The notes: a model not told the origin generated them from the sequence alone. 64,000 bases of DNA from Candidatus Galligastranaerophilus faecipullorum (GCA_018713115.1 DVFS01000048.1:48078-112077); one strand, 5' to 3'. Positions 24,216 to 32,483 are shown, counted from the stretch's first letter. Translations and numbers: made by a program.

Positions 24216-24839
24216 TTAAATCACTTTTCTACTTTTGAGGATTTTCTGCCTTGCACGTGCATCGGGCATATGAGAAAGAAGCCTTGCCCAGAAAGTTTTT
24301 GCGTGGTTTTTCTCAACCGTATGAACAAGTTCATGCAAAAGAACATAATCTATCAAATCTTCTTCAAGGGTTAAAAGAGAAATATTTAAATTAATATTAT
24401 TTTTAAAAGAGCAGCTTCCCCAGCGGGTCTTCATAAGCTTAAGTGCAACTTTGTTATACTTATAGCCGTACTTTTGTGCTATTTCACCGAGTCTTTCGGG
24501 AAGATATTTTTTTGCTTTTTTTCTGAGCGCACAAATGTACTTTTCACGGCTCTCAAATCTCTCGCCGTCAAGGATATATTCTTTTTGCGGAGCATTTTGA
24601 AATACTTTTTTAATTTCGGGAAGATTTTCCTTGGCAAATTCTTTTGCAGCGGAAAAAGAGGCCCTTTTTGGCATACTTACAAGCACATATCTGTCCTGTT
24701 TCAGGGAAATTCTTATATATTTTGAAAGAGGGTTTTTTCTGAAAACAAACTTGATTCCGTCAATATATTCCGTTTTTTGACAGGCGGGTTTTTTATTGTA
24801 AGGTTTCAAAAAACTAAGCAGACTCTTCATTTGTATCAT
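24216..24839 (-). CDS. YgjP-type zinc metallopeptidase-like protein
   Basis: The 207-residue protein is a DUF45/YgjP (WLM-like) protein. RWGSCS is the usual TRWGSC motif, and LLHELVHTVEKNHAKTFW carries the zinc site HELVH plus the third His in NH. The length is slightly below the usual 230. The physiological substrate of the family is unclear. The start overlaps the end of the R3H ATPase gene by 26 bp, so the two are coupled. ATG 24839 or 24830 could start it. Confidence 0.85.
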   Translation of the reverse strand: MIQMKSLLSFLKPYNKKPACQKTEYIDGIKFVFRKNPLSKYIRISLKQDRYVLVSMPKRASFSAAKEFAKENLPEIKKVFQNAPQKEYILDGERFESREKYICALRKKAKKYLPERLGEIAQKYGYKYNKVALKLMKTRWGSCSFKNNINLNISLLTLEEDLIDYVLLHELVHTVEKNHAKTFWARLLSHMPDARARQKILKSRKVI

Positions 24840-26415
24840 CTTTAAAAACTTTCAGATGGCGTGTCTCACCCTCGCCGACACTTATTGAAGCTAAATTATG
24901 CGCCTCTACAAGTTCATGCTGCAGCTTTCTTACATTTTGATTCTGCGGTTCAAGTTCAACAGACTCTGCACCTTCAAAAATCTTTGCAATAGCAGCCTTT
25001 GTCTCATCAAGTGCAAGTTCTACATCATCCCTGTAATCGCTGTGGTGCTCGACATCCTGAGGCTCTTGCGTCAGGTGCAGCGCGTCTTTTAGAACTTTTT
25101 GAATCTGCGACATGGAATTTGTACGCACAAAAAAGACGGGCAGGCGGTATTCATTTGCCGTTGCAAGGATTCTTGTGCCGCCTTTGGCAAAGTTTTTATG
25201 CGCAATTACAAAATCCGCATCTTCGACATTTCTTACAATCTCTGCGTTAATATCCAACCGCTCGATAATTTTATCCACAATTGAGCGAGAAACAGCGTAG
25301 ATATATATTTTCTTATGTTTTTTAACATCATCAATATACTTCTGACGGTTAAAGCTGAAATTAAGCGGACTTTGCGCCTTTTTATCAAGCTCCTGCACTT
25401 TTTGCGCGATATTTTGTACGGCGGCTTTTGCTTCATAAGACTGGTCTACCTTCCTTATCTCGGGAGTTATAGGCCATCCTCTCAGGATATAGTCCACTGC
25501 TTCCGCCGTATCTTTATAAACGGCAAGCGTATTTCTGTCAATAATTTCAATTACTATATCAAATGTGGGCTGCTTTTCACGCTCGAGGATTGTCTTTTGG
25601 GAGCCTCTGTGTTTGGCTTCATCATCCCCCAGCGTAACAGAGCTTACTCCGCCTACAAGGTCGGACATGGTAGGGTTTTTAATAAGATTTTCAAGCGTGT
25701 TACCGTGAGCCGTAGCTATAAGCATAACACCGCGCTCGGCAATTGTTCTTGCCGCCTGTGCTTCAAGCTCGGTACCTATTTCATCTACCACAATAACCTC
25801 GGGCGTGTGGTTTTCGACCGCTTCAATCATAACATCTTTTTGATACTCGGGCTGGGAAACCTGCATACGGCGGGCTTTCCCGATTGCAGGGTGTGCAACA
25901 TCCCCATCCCCTGCTATTTCATTTGAAGTATCAACCACAACAACGCGCTTGCCTAAATCATCCGCCATAAGACGTGCAATTTCCCTCAATTTTGTGGTTT
26001 TACCCACACCCGGGCGCCCTAAAAATAAAATACTTTTATTCTGTACGACAAAATCTTTAATACAGCTTATGGTGCCCGTTATAACACGACCTATACGGCA
26101 GGTAAGACCGATAATTTTACCCTGCCTGTTTCTTATAGCGCTTATACGGTGCAGGGTTCCAGGAAGTCCCGAACGGTTATCGTTTGTAAATTCGGGAATT
26201 TTTGAAACGATAAAATCAATATCGTCACTTGTGACATTATCCGAGCCTAAATATAAAATCTTGCCGTTACCAAGACGAACCTCGGGTATTCTGCCGATAT
26301 CAAGAACTATCTCAATTGCATCATCCAGCAAATCCTGCTGAATATTTCTTCTGATTTTTGAGGGGAGAATCTCAATTAACCTCATAAGGTCATTGTGAAA
26401 TTGCACTTCGCTCAT
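24814..26415 (-). CDS. Ycf45-like AAA ATPase with R3H domain
   Basis: The 533-residue protein starts at ATG 26415 (AAAGGCG upstream; a longer frame to 26457 has no ribosome site). A SpoIIIAA/GspE-like ATPase occupies about residues 20-320, with Walker A GRPGVGKTTKLREIA, Walker B EVIVVDEIGTE and IATAHGNTLENLIKNP. A C-terminal R3H-type single-stranded nucleic-acid domain ends in RKLQHELVEAHNLASISVGEG. The linker holds a region (KIYIYAVSRSIVDKIIERL) typical of the cyanobacterial and plastid Ycf45 family. Function is unproven; nucleic-acid remodelling is the usual inference. Confidence 0.88.
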   Translation of the reverse strand: MSEVQFHNDLMRLIEILPSKIRRNIQQDLLDDAIEIVLDIGRIPEVRLGNGKILYLGSDNVTSDDIDFIVSKIPEFTNDNRSGLPGTLHRISAIRNRQGKIIGLTCRIGRVITGTISCIKDFVVQNKSILFLGRPGVGKTTKLREIARLMADDLGKRVVVVDTSNEIAGDGDVAHPAIGKARRMQVSQPEYQKDVMIEAVENHTPEVIVVDEIGTELEAQAARTIAERGVMLIATAHGNTLENLIKNPTMSDLVGGVSSVTLGDDEAKHRGSQKTILEREKQPTFDIVIEIIDRNTLAVYKDTAEAVDYILRGWPITPEIRKVDQSYEAKAAVQNIAQKVQELDKKAQSPLNFSFNRQKYIDDVKKHKKIYIYAVSRSIVDKIIERLDINAEIVRNVEDADFVIAHKNFAKGGTRILATANEYRLPVFFVRTNSMSQIQKVLKDALHLTQEPQDVEHHSDYRDDVELALDETKAAIAKIFEGAESVELEPQNQNVRKLQHELVEAHNLASISVGEGETRHLKVFKDDTNEESA

Positions 26416-26522
26416 TAAACGCCTTTCAAACACCGCTGCGCAAGGCAGTCCTTGCACTTATATTATAACGCATTTTAACTCAAATATGAAGTAAATCTTT
26501 ACAAAATGCTACAAAAGTAGCA

Positions 26523-27323
26523 CTAAAATAATTTAACCGTTTCTTTAAGAAGTTCCGTGAGTTTTGCACCTGCAATTCTGCCCATTTCAATCACTTCTTT
26601 ATGATTTGGAGCAATATCGCTTAAACCTGCCGCATAATTTGTAATAAGACTTATGCCCAGAACCTCCATTGAGCAGTATTTTGCAACAATAGCCTCGGGA
26701 ACGGTAGACATGCCCGTGGCACTGCCCCCTAAGAGTGCAAGCATTTTAACCTCGGCGGGTGTTTCATAACTCGGGCCGGTAAGTGCGCAGTAGACTCCTT
26801 CTCTTAAATCGATGCCGAGTTTTTGTGCGCAGCTGAAAAGAATTTCCCTGAGCCTTTTTGAATAAAGATTATTCATATCGGGAAAACGTGTGCCCAGAGT
26901 TTCGTCATTTTCACCTATAAGGGGATTTGAACCCATAAAGTTAATATGGTCGGATATTGCCATAATGCTTCCCGGAGGAAGGTCTTTTCTCAGGGAACCC
27001 GCAGCGTTTGTAAGGACTATTTTATCAACGCCGAGTTTCTTAAAAACTTTTACAGGATACGTGGTAACACTGAGCGGATGACCTTCGTAAAAGTGAAACC
27101 TGCCCTGCATAATGACAAATTTTTTAGAATTAATTTCACAGAACAAAAGTTCACCCTTGTGACCTTTAACAGTTGAAGGGGCGAATCCGGGGATATCGGC
27201 ATAGGGAATTTTTATGCCTTCCAAAGAGTCGCAAAACGCACCTAAACCCGAGCCGAGCACTATTGCCGATTCGGGTTTAAAATCGCCTGTTTTATTTTTT
27301 ATAAAATCTATTGTTTTCCGCAT
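26523..27323 (-). CDS. punA: Purine nucleoside phosphorylase
   Basis: The 266-residue protein is a trimeric class II-type PNP. ESAIVLGSGLGAF opens the phosphate site, MQGRFHFYEGHPL and LTNAAGSL follow, and GPSYETPAEV and GMSTVPEAIVAKY are the substrate-binding landmarks. Asn in LITNYAAG fits 6-oxopurine specificity. It phosphorolyses purine nucleosides to bases and ribose 1-phosphate for salvage. It is 7 bp downstream of the rpoZ-like gene on the same strand. A concentrative nucleoside transporter elsewhere in the window (45596-46873) could supply the substrate. Confidence 0.94.
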   Translation of the reverse strand: MRKTIDFIKNKTGDFKPESAIVLGSGLGAFCDSLEGIKIPYADIPGFAPSTVKGHKGELLFCEINSKKFVIMQGRFHFYEGHPLSVTTYPVKVFKKLGVDKIVLTNAAGSLRKDLPPGSIMAISDHINFMGSNPLIGENDETLGTRFPDMNNLYSKRLREILFSCAQKLGIDLREGVYCALTGPSYETPAEVKMLALLGGSATGMSTVPEAIVAKYCSMEVLGISLITNYAAGLSDIAPNHKEVIEMGRIAGAKLTELLKETVKLF

Positions 27324-27330
27324 AGATTAA

Positions 27331-27576
27331 TTAGCCGACAAGCCCGCTGTCATCAGACTCGGAGGCTTTTACCATAATTGCATGCTGCACGGGTTTTTCT
27401 TTTTTTATAGCAGGGTCAAAAGACATTTCAAAATCATAACCGAAATCGTCTTTTGACTTTTTCATCTGAGACTCATCAACTAATTTTTTTGCAAGTTCAA
27501 TCAACTCGTATACAAGCTGATATCTGTTATTTGTTTTTTCGTTTAAATCCCACGCTATCTTTGTAATCTGGCTCAT
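27331..27576 (-). CDS. rpoZ: Probable RNA polymerase omega subunit
   Basis: The 81-residue protein carries TNNRYQLVYELIELAKKLVDES and, after a linker, KEKPVQHAIMVKASES. This matches the RpoZ layout: NRFxLVxxAxxRAxxL, then KPVxxAxxEI. Omega assists assembly of the beta-prime subunit. The N-terminal basic residues of classical omega are partly replaced here, so the call is moderate. It precedes the PNP gene by 7 bp, on the same strand. Confidence 0.55.
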   Translation of the reverse strand: MSQITKIAWDLNEKTNNRYQLVYELIELAKKLVDESQMKKSKDDFGYDFEMSFDPAIKKEKPVQHAIMVKASESDDSGLVG

Positions 27577-27633
27577 AAAATTCTCCTTATAACAATAATA
27601 TACAATGACTATGGCGTCCTTGCAAGAAGATTT

Positions 27634-28197
27634 TTATTCCCAGCCGAATTGTTCAAAATGTCTGTCGTTTCTAAACCTCAGCTTTTGATAAAACTCGGGC
27701 GCATAAAGTCTTAAAAGACCGTCGATTATCCCGACCTGATCCTGCTGTGCAAGCTCTATAGAGTCATTTCTTATTCTTTTGGGCGTATAAATGCGCGCAA
27801 GGTTGTTAGGTAGCGATGTACCCGCAAGCACCGTCCTTTGCGAGGCAATTTTTAAGCGGCGCATTCTGGTTTCAAGAGGAGTATATGCCCACACTTTTCC
27901 CATAAGTTCTCTTTCGAGCCTTGCAATTCTGTAGCTGTCTGTTTCATTTGTCACTTTATTGTGAAAATGTCTTTTTTCCATAATTGCTATCTCTTTTTCA
28001 ATTTTAGGCGTGAAGACAACCTCCGGCTCACTTGCTCTTGCATTGATTATATCTTGAGCAGTTATAATAACCTCAGCCTGATAAGGATTTTCACTATCCG
28101 AGGCGGCACAAATATAAGGCAGCGGAGCAGATAAAACCAGAAACAGCCAAAAGAACATGACAGATAATGTTGTAAAACAGTATTTATATTTTTCCAC
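27634..28197 (-). CDS. Secreted hypothetical protein with RLE-repeat segment
   Basis: The 187-residue protein has a hydrophobic N-terminus (CFTTLSVMFFWLFLVLSAPLP) ending near an Ala-Ser signal cleavage site at about residue 32. In the middle, IARLERELMGKVWAYTPLETRMRRLKIASQRT resembles the short helical repeat (RIxxLExxLxG) of cyanobacterial and Melainabacterial envelope proteins. The C-terminus is arginine-rich (RNDRHFEQFGWE). The function is unknown. It is divergent from the zincin gene at 28401 and shares a 203-bp intergenic region that contains a CCTGTTTTTAAACAGG hairpin (28206-28221). Confidence 0.6.
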   Translation of the reverse strand: MEKYKYCFTTLSVMFFWLFLVLSAPLPYICAASDSENPYQAEVIITAQDIINARASEPEVVFTPKIEKEIAIMEKRHFHNKVTNETDSYRIARLERELMGKVWAYTPLETRMRRLKIASQRTVLAGTSLPNNLARIYTPKRIRNDSIELAQQDQVGIIDGLLRLYAPEFYQKLRFRNDRHFEQFGWE

Positions 28198-28400
28198 TTG
28201 AACTTCCTGTTTTTAAACAGGCATAACTTTCACCCGTTAAAATAACTTTAAAACTTTTTTTGGGTTAAAACCCGCCCTGTATGGATATTTTCGGGGATAA
28301 TATTAAAATATGTAACAATAATATTTAAAATCATAAAGTTTAATCTGTGTCATGTCGAGAACTTAAACAAGTTGAGAAGTTCGGTTGTAAAGGTACAGTT

Positions 28401-28973
28401 ATGAAAAAATTTGGAGTGTTATTCTGTCTAATCTTTGCCATTTGTTTTACTTTTAACGTAACAAATGCAGGCGGATTTGAAAAAATAACAAGTAACACTA
28501 CAATATCATCGGCACTGAGCGCTCTTGAAGGAGTAGGCAGAGGCGATGTAATTGCCATTTTAAACGGCAGAAACTCAACCGGCAGACCTATAAGGGTAAT
28601 GTTTAGAAACCTTGCAATATACGGATACAGCAACTGTGAAGCATTTACCGCAAAAACGCGCGGCGGCGACCTTGTTATCTATATTAACGAAGAACATAAA
28701 GGCGCGCCTGTTGAAGCAATTGCCTGTCTTATAGCACATGAAAGCCAGCACCACACATTTACAAATACAAAAGCCGAAGAGTTAAGAGCGTGGATATCGG
28801 AAACCACAACCTGGAACTCGTTTGTAAGGAAAAACAGAAGCATTGCATATATGAATCATCCGCTTGTAAAACGCGAAAACTACATAGCAAAATTATACGT
28901 ACATCAAAACGGTGTGGATAATATCAAACAGCTTATTGCCAAAAACCCCGTTTACGCCAACCTTGCCAACTGA
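28401..28973 (+). CDS. Secreted putative zinc metallopeptidase (HESQH)
   Basis: Starting at ATG 28401 (AAGG upstream), the 190-residue protein has a clear signal peptide (MKKFGVLFCLIFAICFTFNV, cleavage near NAG). IACLIAHESQHHTF contains a HExxH zincin motif, and an acidic TKAEELRAW lies 10 residues further, a plausible third ligand. An earlier frame to 28347 lacks a ribosome site. The family is not named. Two genes on either side also encode exported proteins. A surface or periplasmic protease is inferred. Confidence 0.65.
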   Translation: MKKFGVLFCLIFAICFTFNVTNAGGFEKITSNTTISSALSALEGVGRGDVIAILNGRNSTGRPIRVMFRNLAIYGYSNCEAFTAKTRGGDLVIYINEEHKGAPVEAIACLIAHESQHHTFTNTKAEELRAWISETTTWNSFVRKNRSIAYMNHPLVKRENYIAKLYVHQNGVDNIKQLIAKNPVYANLAN

Positions 28974-28980
28974 TATCAAA

Positions 28981-30132
28981 CTACAGACTATCCGCACTAT
29001 CCTGATAAAAATATCTGTACCCTTCATTATACGCCTTAACTATTGTATCGGAAAATTTCTTTGCCGTAGCCCAGTATGACGTATGAGCCGCAAAGAAGGG
29101 TCTGGGGGAAGCGACATCGGATTTATCATAATAAAATCCGCCGCCTTCTTTAATTTGCGACTTTATTATACCGCGTGTCTGCTCCAGTGTAAGGTTCCTT
29201 GAAACGGGAATACCCAGAGGGTCATCGGCATAGTTTACGTTCATAAAAAATATGTCATTTTCTATCAAATACTTATAGCTCAGGGTGCTTATCTGATCAA
29301 CTTTGTATTTCGGGTCGGTCATATCGGAATAAAAAAGCGCAACCGGAGTCGCATAGTTTATAACACCCTTTATAACACCCTCGGGAGCACAGTAAAGTCC
29401 TGTGTAAGAATCAATCTGCGAAAGTTTTTCTTCAAGGGTTTTATCATCAGGGTTTGCAACAAGCCCGCCTGTCAGGTTATAAGTTAAAATGTCCGCCCTG
29501 AAAAGTGCATCCAGGCAGGTGTTTTTATATTTATGCGCCTGTGCAAATTCTTCTTTTTGCCCCGAAACATCGAGGCTTGCGGTCATTTTTTCTATTTTTA
29601 TAACCGGAAGCCTGGTTAAAAAATACTGATACGTTACAAAAGTGCCCGCACTGTATCCCATAAGCACAACCTTATCGCCGTTTTTTGCCGAGGCTAAAAC
29701 CTGTTCCTGAAGCATATCAAGCACGGGAAGCATATTTTGAAACTTTGAAATCCATATGGCATCATGGAAGCACATAGAAATAAAACGCCTTGTGAACTGT
29801 GCAAGGCGCGGACTTGTGCGCTTCAGAATATTTATATCTTCATTAAGCCTTTCTATCTGGCACTTTGTTAAATCACCCCAGAAAAGATAGGAAGGCTCGG
29901 AGGCAATAGAGTACCTGCTATCCTCAAGAAGTTTTTTGGACATAAATTCATCAGAGTTTATCTTTTTTGTCAAAACGGTATGAAACTTTGCAACACCGTT
30001 AAAAAACCATTGCTTGTTTTTCTCGTCGTTTGTATTTGAGCCGTTTATATATATGAAGTTAATTTCATTCTGACAAAAAGCGCAACTGCAACACATTAAA
30101 AAAAGTAAAACCAATGCCGCAATCTTTTTCAT
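28981..30132 (-). CDS. Secreted alpha/beta-hydrolase-like protein
   Basis: The 383-residue protein has a signal peptide (KKIAALVLLFLMCCSCAFC); Cys residues near the cleavage site could allow lipidation. DKVVLMGYSAGTFVTYQYF holds a nucleophile elbow G-x-S-x-G (GYSAG), and FIYINGSNTNDEKN near the N-terminus looks like the first strand plus oxyanion loop. A candidate His lies in FFAAHTSYWATAKKF near residue 352. This is the layout of a lipase or esterase. The substrate is unknown. It converges with the zincin gene, 7 bp apart. Confidence 0.65.
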   Translation of the reverse strand: MKKIAALVLLFLMCCSCAFCQNEINFIYINGSNTNDEKNKQWFFNGVAKFHTVLTKKINSDEFMSKKLLEDSRYSIASEPSYLFWGDLTKCQIERLNEDINILKRTSPRLAQFTRRFISMCFHDAIWISKFQNMLPVLDMLQEQVLASAKNGDKVVLMGYSAGTFVTYQYFLTRLPVIKIEKMTASLDVSGQKEEFAQAHKYKNTCLDALFRADILTYNLTGGLVANPDDKTLEEKLSQIDSYTGLYCAPEGVIKGVINYATPVALFYSDMTDPKYKVDQISTLSYKYLIENDIFFMNVNYADDPLGIPVSRNLTLEQTRGIIKSQIKEGGGFYYDKSDVASPRPFFAAHTSYWATAKKFSDTIVKAYNEGYRYFYQDSADSL

Positions 30133-30379
30133 AAACCCTGCCCCGCTTCCTGTTTAATAAAGCCCTTATGCGAGTGGATTTTGTTACCCGCGAAAGAAAC
30201 GCAGGTGGGTGAGTGCCTCGATAAATCCGTTTCCTTAAAATGCATATGCACAAGGTATACTTCAATTATCTTTTTAAAAGAGCTTACTCTCCCTTTTAGT
30301 AAAAATGTAGGAACAAAATTAGCACCCGCACAGGGTTAATTTTATTTTAACACAGCTTTTTATAAGTGTCGATAAAAAT

Positions 30380-30402
30380 CCCCTTTTAGGGTATAAAAGG
30401 GG
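30380..30402 (-). terminator. Terminator of the tail-fibre-like operon
   Basis: CCCCTTTT (30380-30387) and AAAAGGGG (30395-30402) form a hairpin. On the minus strand a T-rich tract follows (ATTTTTATC). It lies just after the gene at 30438-30695. The remainder of 30133-30379 is the leader of the hydrolase gene, with nothing else recognised. Confidence 0.65.
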
Positions 30403-30437
30403 AGGAAAGAAATTACAGGGAGAATGGTGCTGTTTTG

Positions 30438-30695
30438 TCAGCTTTCAAGTTGAGGTGTTGTATGCTCCGTTATAAAATCCTCTACAGCGTAATTAACGGT
30501 TATTTTATCCGCACCTTCGCTGTATGTTTCAACAATTCTTTTATTTTCTGTTATATCGGGCCGCTTCGTATAAACAAGTTCTTTATATCCCGCATTTTTA
30601 TAATCCGCACTTTGAGGGTTTAAAATCGTCTTACCGTTGAGTGTTAAATAATGCGGAGCGTATTTGAGAATATTGTTTTCAAGTTTTGCATGCAT
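30438..30695 (-). CDS. Small phage-tail-associated-type protein
   Basis: The 85-residue protein reads LKYAPHYLTLNGKTILNPQSADY then AGYKELVYTKRPD. This resembles short proteins encoded after phage tail fibres (the pattern APxYLxxNGKTIxNPxxxxYxxAGYxxL). The family name is not certain. It is the last gene of a three-gene minus-strand set with two larger fibre-like genes. No capsid genes are near, so this is a remnant or a domesticated appendage module. Confidence 0.5.
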   Translation of the reverse strand: MHAKLENNILKYAPHYLTLNGKTILNPQSADYKNAGYKELVYTKRPDITENKRIVETYSEGADKITVNYAVEDFITEHTTPQLES

Positions 30696-30727
30696 TGTTT
30701 TATCCTTTCTTATGCTCTTTATCCGGC

Positions 30728-31336
30728 TTATGCGGTATGCTCAACCTCTATATCGCCTACATTTAATTGATATTGCGCTACGTAGTAGTCATTTGATGTA
30801 ATATAGCCCGCATAAGCATAACCTTCTACTCCTTCTCCTTCGGCTTTTGAGAGTTTTACGCCTTCGGGGTAGTCATATCTTGTGTCATTACATATCAGGT
30901 ATTTTTGATAAAAAGTCAGGTCGTATGTTCCGTTATTTGCGATATCAAGCAGTGTTTGAGAACCCACTTGAATATAGTTGCCTACTTGTCCGGAGCGTAT
31001 GTAGATATAGCCGTCTAAAAGCTTCATATGTCCGTCTATATAACCCCTTATATACCAGCCTCTTTCAACCCACCAGTGGGCATTAAAGGTAAAATGTATG
31101 CTTTTTGCTTTTCTTAAACCCTTAATTGTTCTTGTGGCACTCAGGCTGCCTGTCTGCGGGGAATTTGTATAACCAAAACCGTATGAGTATATCAGGTTTT
31201 TTGTTATTCTGTTTTCAGGCTGACGGCCGTTGACGTTTAACACCCAGCTGCCCCATTCATCATCCGCAAATGCGCTGTAGGTACGGCTATATAATCTTGT
31301 TGTAAATTTTAAATGTTCAAAAATTTTACTGTTCAT
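30728..31336 (-). CDS. Tail-fibre-like protein, receptor-type fold
   Basis: Starting at ATG 31336, which overlaps the end of the upstream gene, the product has 202 residues rich in aromatic and beta-forming sequence (YGFGYTNSPQTGSLSATRTIKG, WWVERGWYIRGYIDGH, YAYAGYITSNDYYVAQYQLNVGD). This composition fits a phage tail fibre or receptor-binding tip. No catalytic motif is seen. A longer frame to 31408 exists but lies inside the upstream gene. Its place between a coiled-coil fibre gene and a small accessory gene supports the structural reading. Confidence 0.45.
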   Translation of the reverse strand: MNSKIFEHLKFTTRLYSRTYSAFADDEWGSWVLNVNGRQPENRITKNLIYSYGFGYTNSPQTGSLSATRTIKGLRKAKSIHFTFNAHWWVERGWYIRGYIDGHMKLLDGYIYIRSGQVGNYIQVGSQTLLDIANNGTYDLTFYQKYLICNDTRYDYPEGVKLSKAEGEGVEGYAYAGYITSNDYYVAQYQLNVGDIEVEHTA

Positions 31337-31907
31337 TTGAGCTGACCTCGGGAATACTAAGAGTGTTAAAATATCCGCACCAGCTGTCGCCGCTTGATGT
31401 GGTGTCAAAAAGAAAACGATTTATTGTAACACCATCCGCAACAAGCTCCGGCGGCTCGCCCTCCGGCCATTTTATGTTTAAAGGCAGGGCAAGCGTACTT
31501 TGAGAATCGATAGTAAATTCAATAAAACAATTGACCATTTTATCATCGTCTTCAAGTGTCGGCAAAATAATTTCTGAATTTGCAAGAATTGCCGCGCTGT
31601 GAATTCTGTCTGCCTGAAGCTCAATTTGTGCCGTAGGTATCTGACCGTCTTCCAGAGGATCGGGGGAATTTATCGTACCCAGACGCACAATTGTTTCTTT
31701 TTGGCTTAAATTATCCGAAATTGAATCAATTCCGGAGTTCAATTCTTCAATATCATCGCCAAGTGTAGAATTTGTACTGTCGATTCTTGAACCCAGGGTA
31801 TTATTTATTTGTTCCATGGATTGTTTAAGATAGTTAAAATTTTCGTTTATCTCCTCGGCAATAGCCTTCTCGCCTGCCTTGAAAACATTTGGAATAATAA
31901 AGGGCAT
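31326..31907 (-). CDS. Coiled-coil tail-fibre-like protein
   Basis: The 193-residue protein starts at ATG 31907 after AGGAG-like sequence. Residues 15-70 form heptad coiled coils (EEINENFNYLKQSMEQINNTL, then SRIDSTNSTLGDDIEELNSGI), like the stalk of trimeric fibres or autotransporters. The rest is a beta-rich domain (GTINSPDPLEDGQIPTAQIEL). It begins IPNVFKAGEKAIAEEINENF, a pattern frequent in phage tail proteins. It overlaps the start of the next gene by 11 bp, so the three genes form one operon. Confidence 0.5.
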   Translation of the reverse strand: MPFIIPNVFKAGEKAIAEEINENFNYLKQSMEQINNTLGSRIDSTNSTLGDDIEELNSGIDSISDNLSQKETIVRLGTINSPDPLEDGQIPTAQIELQADRIHSAAILANSEIILPTLEDDDKMVNCFIEFTIDSQSTLALPLNIKWPEGEPPELVADGVTINRFLFDTTSSGDSWCGYFNTLSIPEVSSNEQ

Positions 31908-32066
31908 CTTATCTCCTCTCTTTTGTGTTCACATTTACAGGATAGTTTTTTACCTATCTTTTAACAATTACCGGAAATACATGAGTAATTGGAATTAGTA
32001 AATCCTCAAAAATAAAGAGCAGAGAGCATTTTAGGCGGTTGGTAAAAAAATGAACTTATGTAAAAT

Positions 32067-32094
32067 TTGTATAAAAATCTTGAGCAGGTATAAT
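32067..32094 (+). promoter_or_regulatory. Promoter of the tRNA-Arg locus
   Basis: TTGTAT (32067-32072), a 16-bp spacer and a perfect TATAAT (32089-32094). The transcript would start near 32101, just where the first copy of the duplicated leader begins. Confidence 0.6.
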
Positions 32095-32101
32095 AAAATA
32101 G

Positions 32102-32127
32102 TTGAAAATTTAATAATGTGTCCACGT
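32102..32127 (+). repeat. Duplicated tRNA-Arg leader, upstream copy
   Basis: A 26-bp sequence starting TTGAAAATTTAATAATG and ending GTCCACGT is repeated exactly at 32199-32224, where it leads into the intact tRNA. After the upstream copy the D-arm-like GAGTATCAGATGG continues, then similarity stops. Confidence 0.8.
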
Positions 32128-32198
32128 GAGTATCAGATGGCACAGTGAACGTGAGTTTGCGGCAGTTCAAATTTTGTTCTATCCATCTGATGCGGGAA

Positions 32199-32224
32199 TT
32201 GAAAATTTAATAATGTGTCCACGT
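32199..32224 (+). repeat. Duplicated tRNA-Arg leader, functional copy
   Basis: This is the second exact copy of the 26-bp repeat, overlapping the first bases of tRNA-Arg. Between the copies, ATCCATCTGAT (32181-32191) is an inverted copy of the D-arm sequence, able to pair with ATCAGATGG at 32132-32140. Confidence 0.8.
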
Positions 32225-32290
32225 AGTTCAGATGGATAGAACGTCACCCTCCTAAGGTGAATGTCGGAGGTTCGAATCCTCTCGTGGACA
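32217..32290 (+). tRNA. tRNA-Arg (anticodon CCT)
   Basis: The 7-bp acceptor stem is GTCCACG/CGTGGAC. D arm GTTCAGATGGATAGAAC, anticodon loop CTCCTAA with anticodon CCT, and T arm GGAGGTTCGAATCCTC are all present. CCA is not encoded. It decodes AGG. It is the site of leader duplication and of a tandem 3'-end repeat. Confidence 0.9.
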
Positions 32291-32315
32291 TTTTTTCCTC
32301 TCGTGGACATTTTTT
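32278..32315 (+). repeat. Tandem repeat of the tRNA-Arg 3' end
   Basis: The 19-bp unit CCTCTCGTGGACATTTTTT occurs twice in direct succession (32278-32296 and 32297-32315). The first copy is the end of the tRNA, the second is an orphan copy. This is what an attachment-site scar would look like. Confidence 0.75.
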
Positions 32316-32417
32316 ATACTTTATAAATATTAAATTATTGACAATGTTATTTTCATGTTATACATTATATTTATATATAGTTACTTTAAACTTTTGATAA
32401 ACCAAAAACACATTACG

Positions 32418-32447
32418 GGAGTATGATTTTTATACTCTCTTTTTTTG
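32418..32447 (+). terminator. Terminator of the tRNA-Arg transcript
   Basis: GAGTAT (32419-32424) pairs with ATACTC (32432-32437), then TCTTTTTTT follows. The stretch 32316-32417 shows nothing else. Confidence 0.65.
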
Positions 32448-32456
32448 ACAAAAAGT

Positions 32457-32483
32457 AAAAAACCCGCTTAAAAAGCGGGTTTT
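32457..32483 (-). terminator. Terminator of the 32506-33306 gene pair
   Basis: AAAACCCGCTT (32459-32469) and AAGCGGGTTTT (32473-32483) form an 11-bp stem with a 3-nt loop. On the minus strand TTTTTTACTTTTT follows. Confidence 0.8.
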
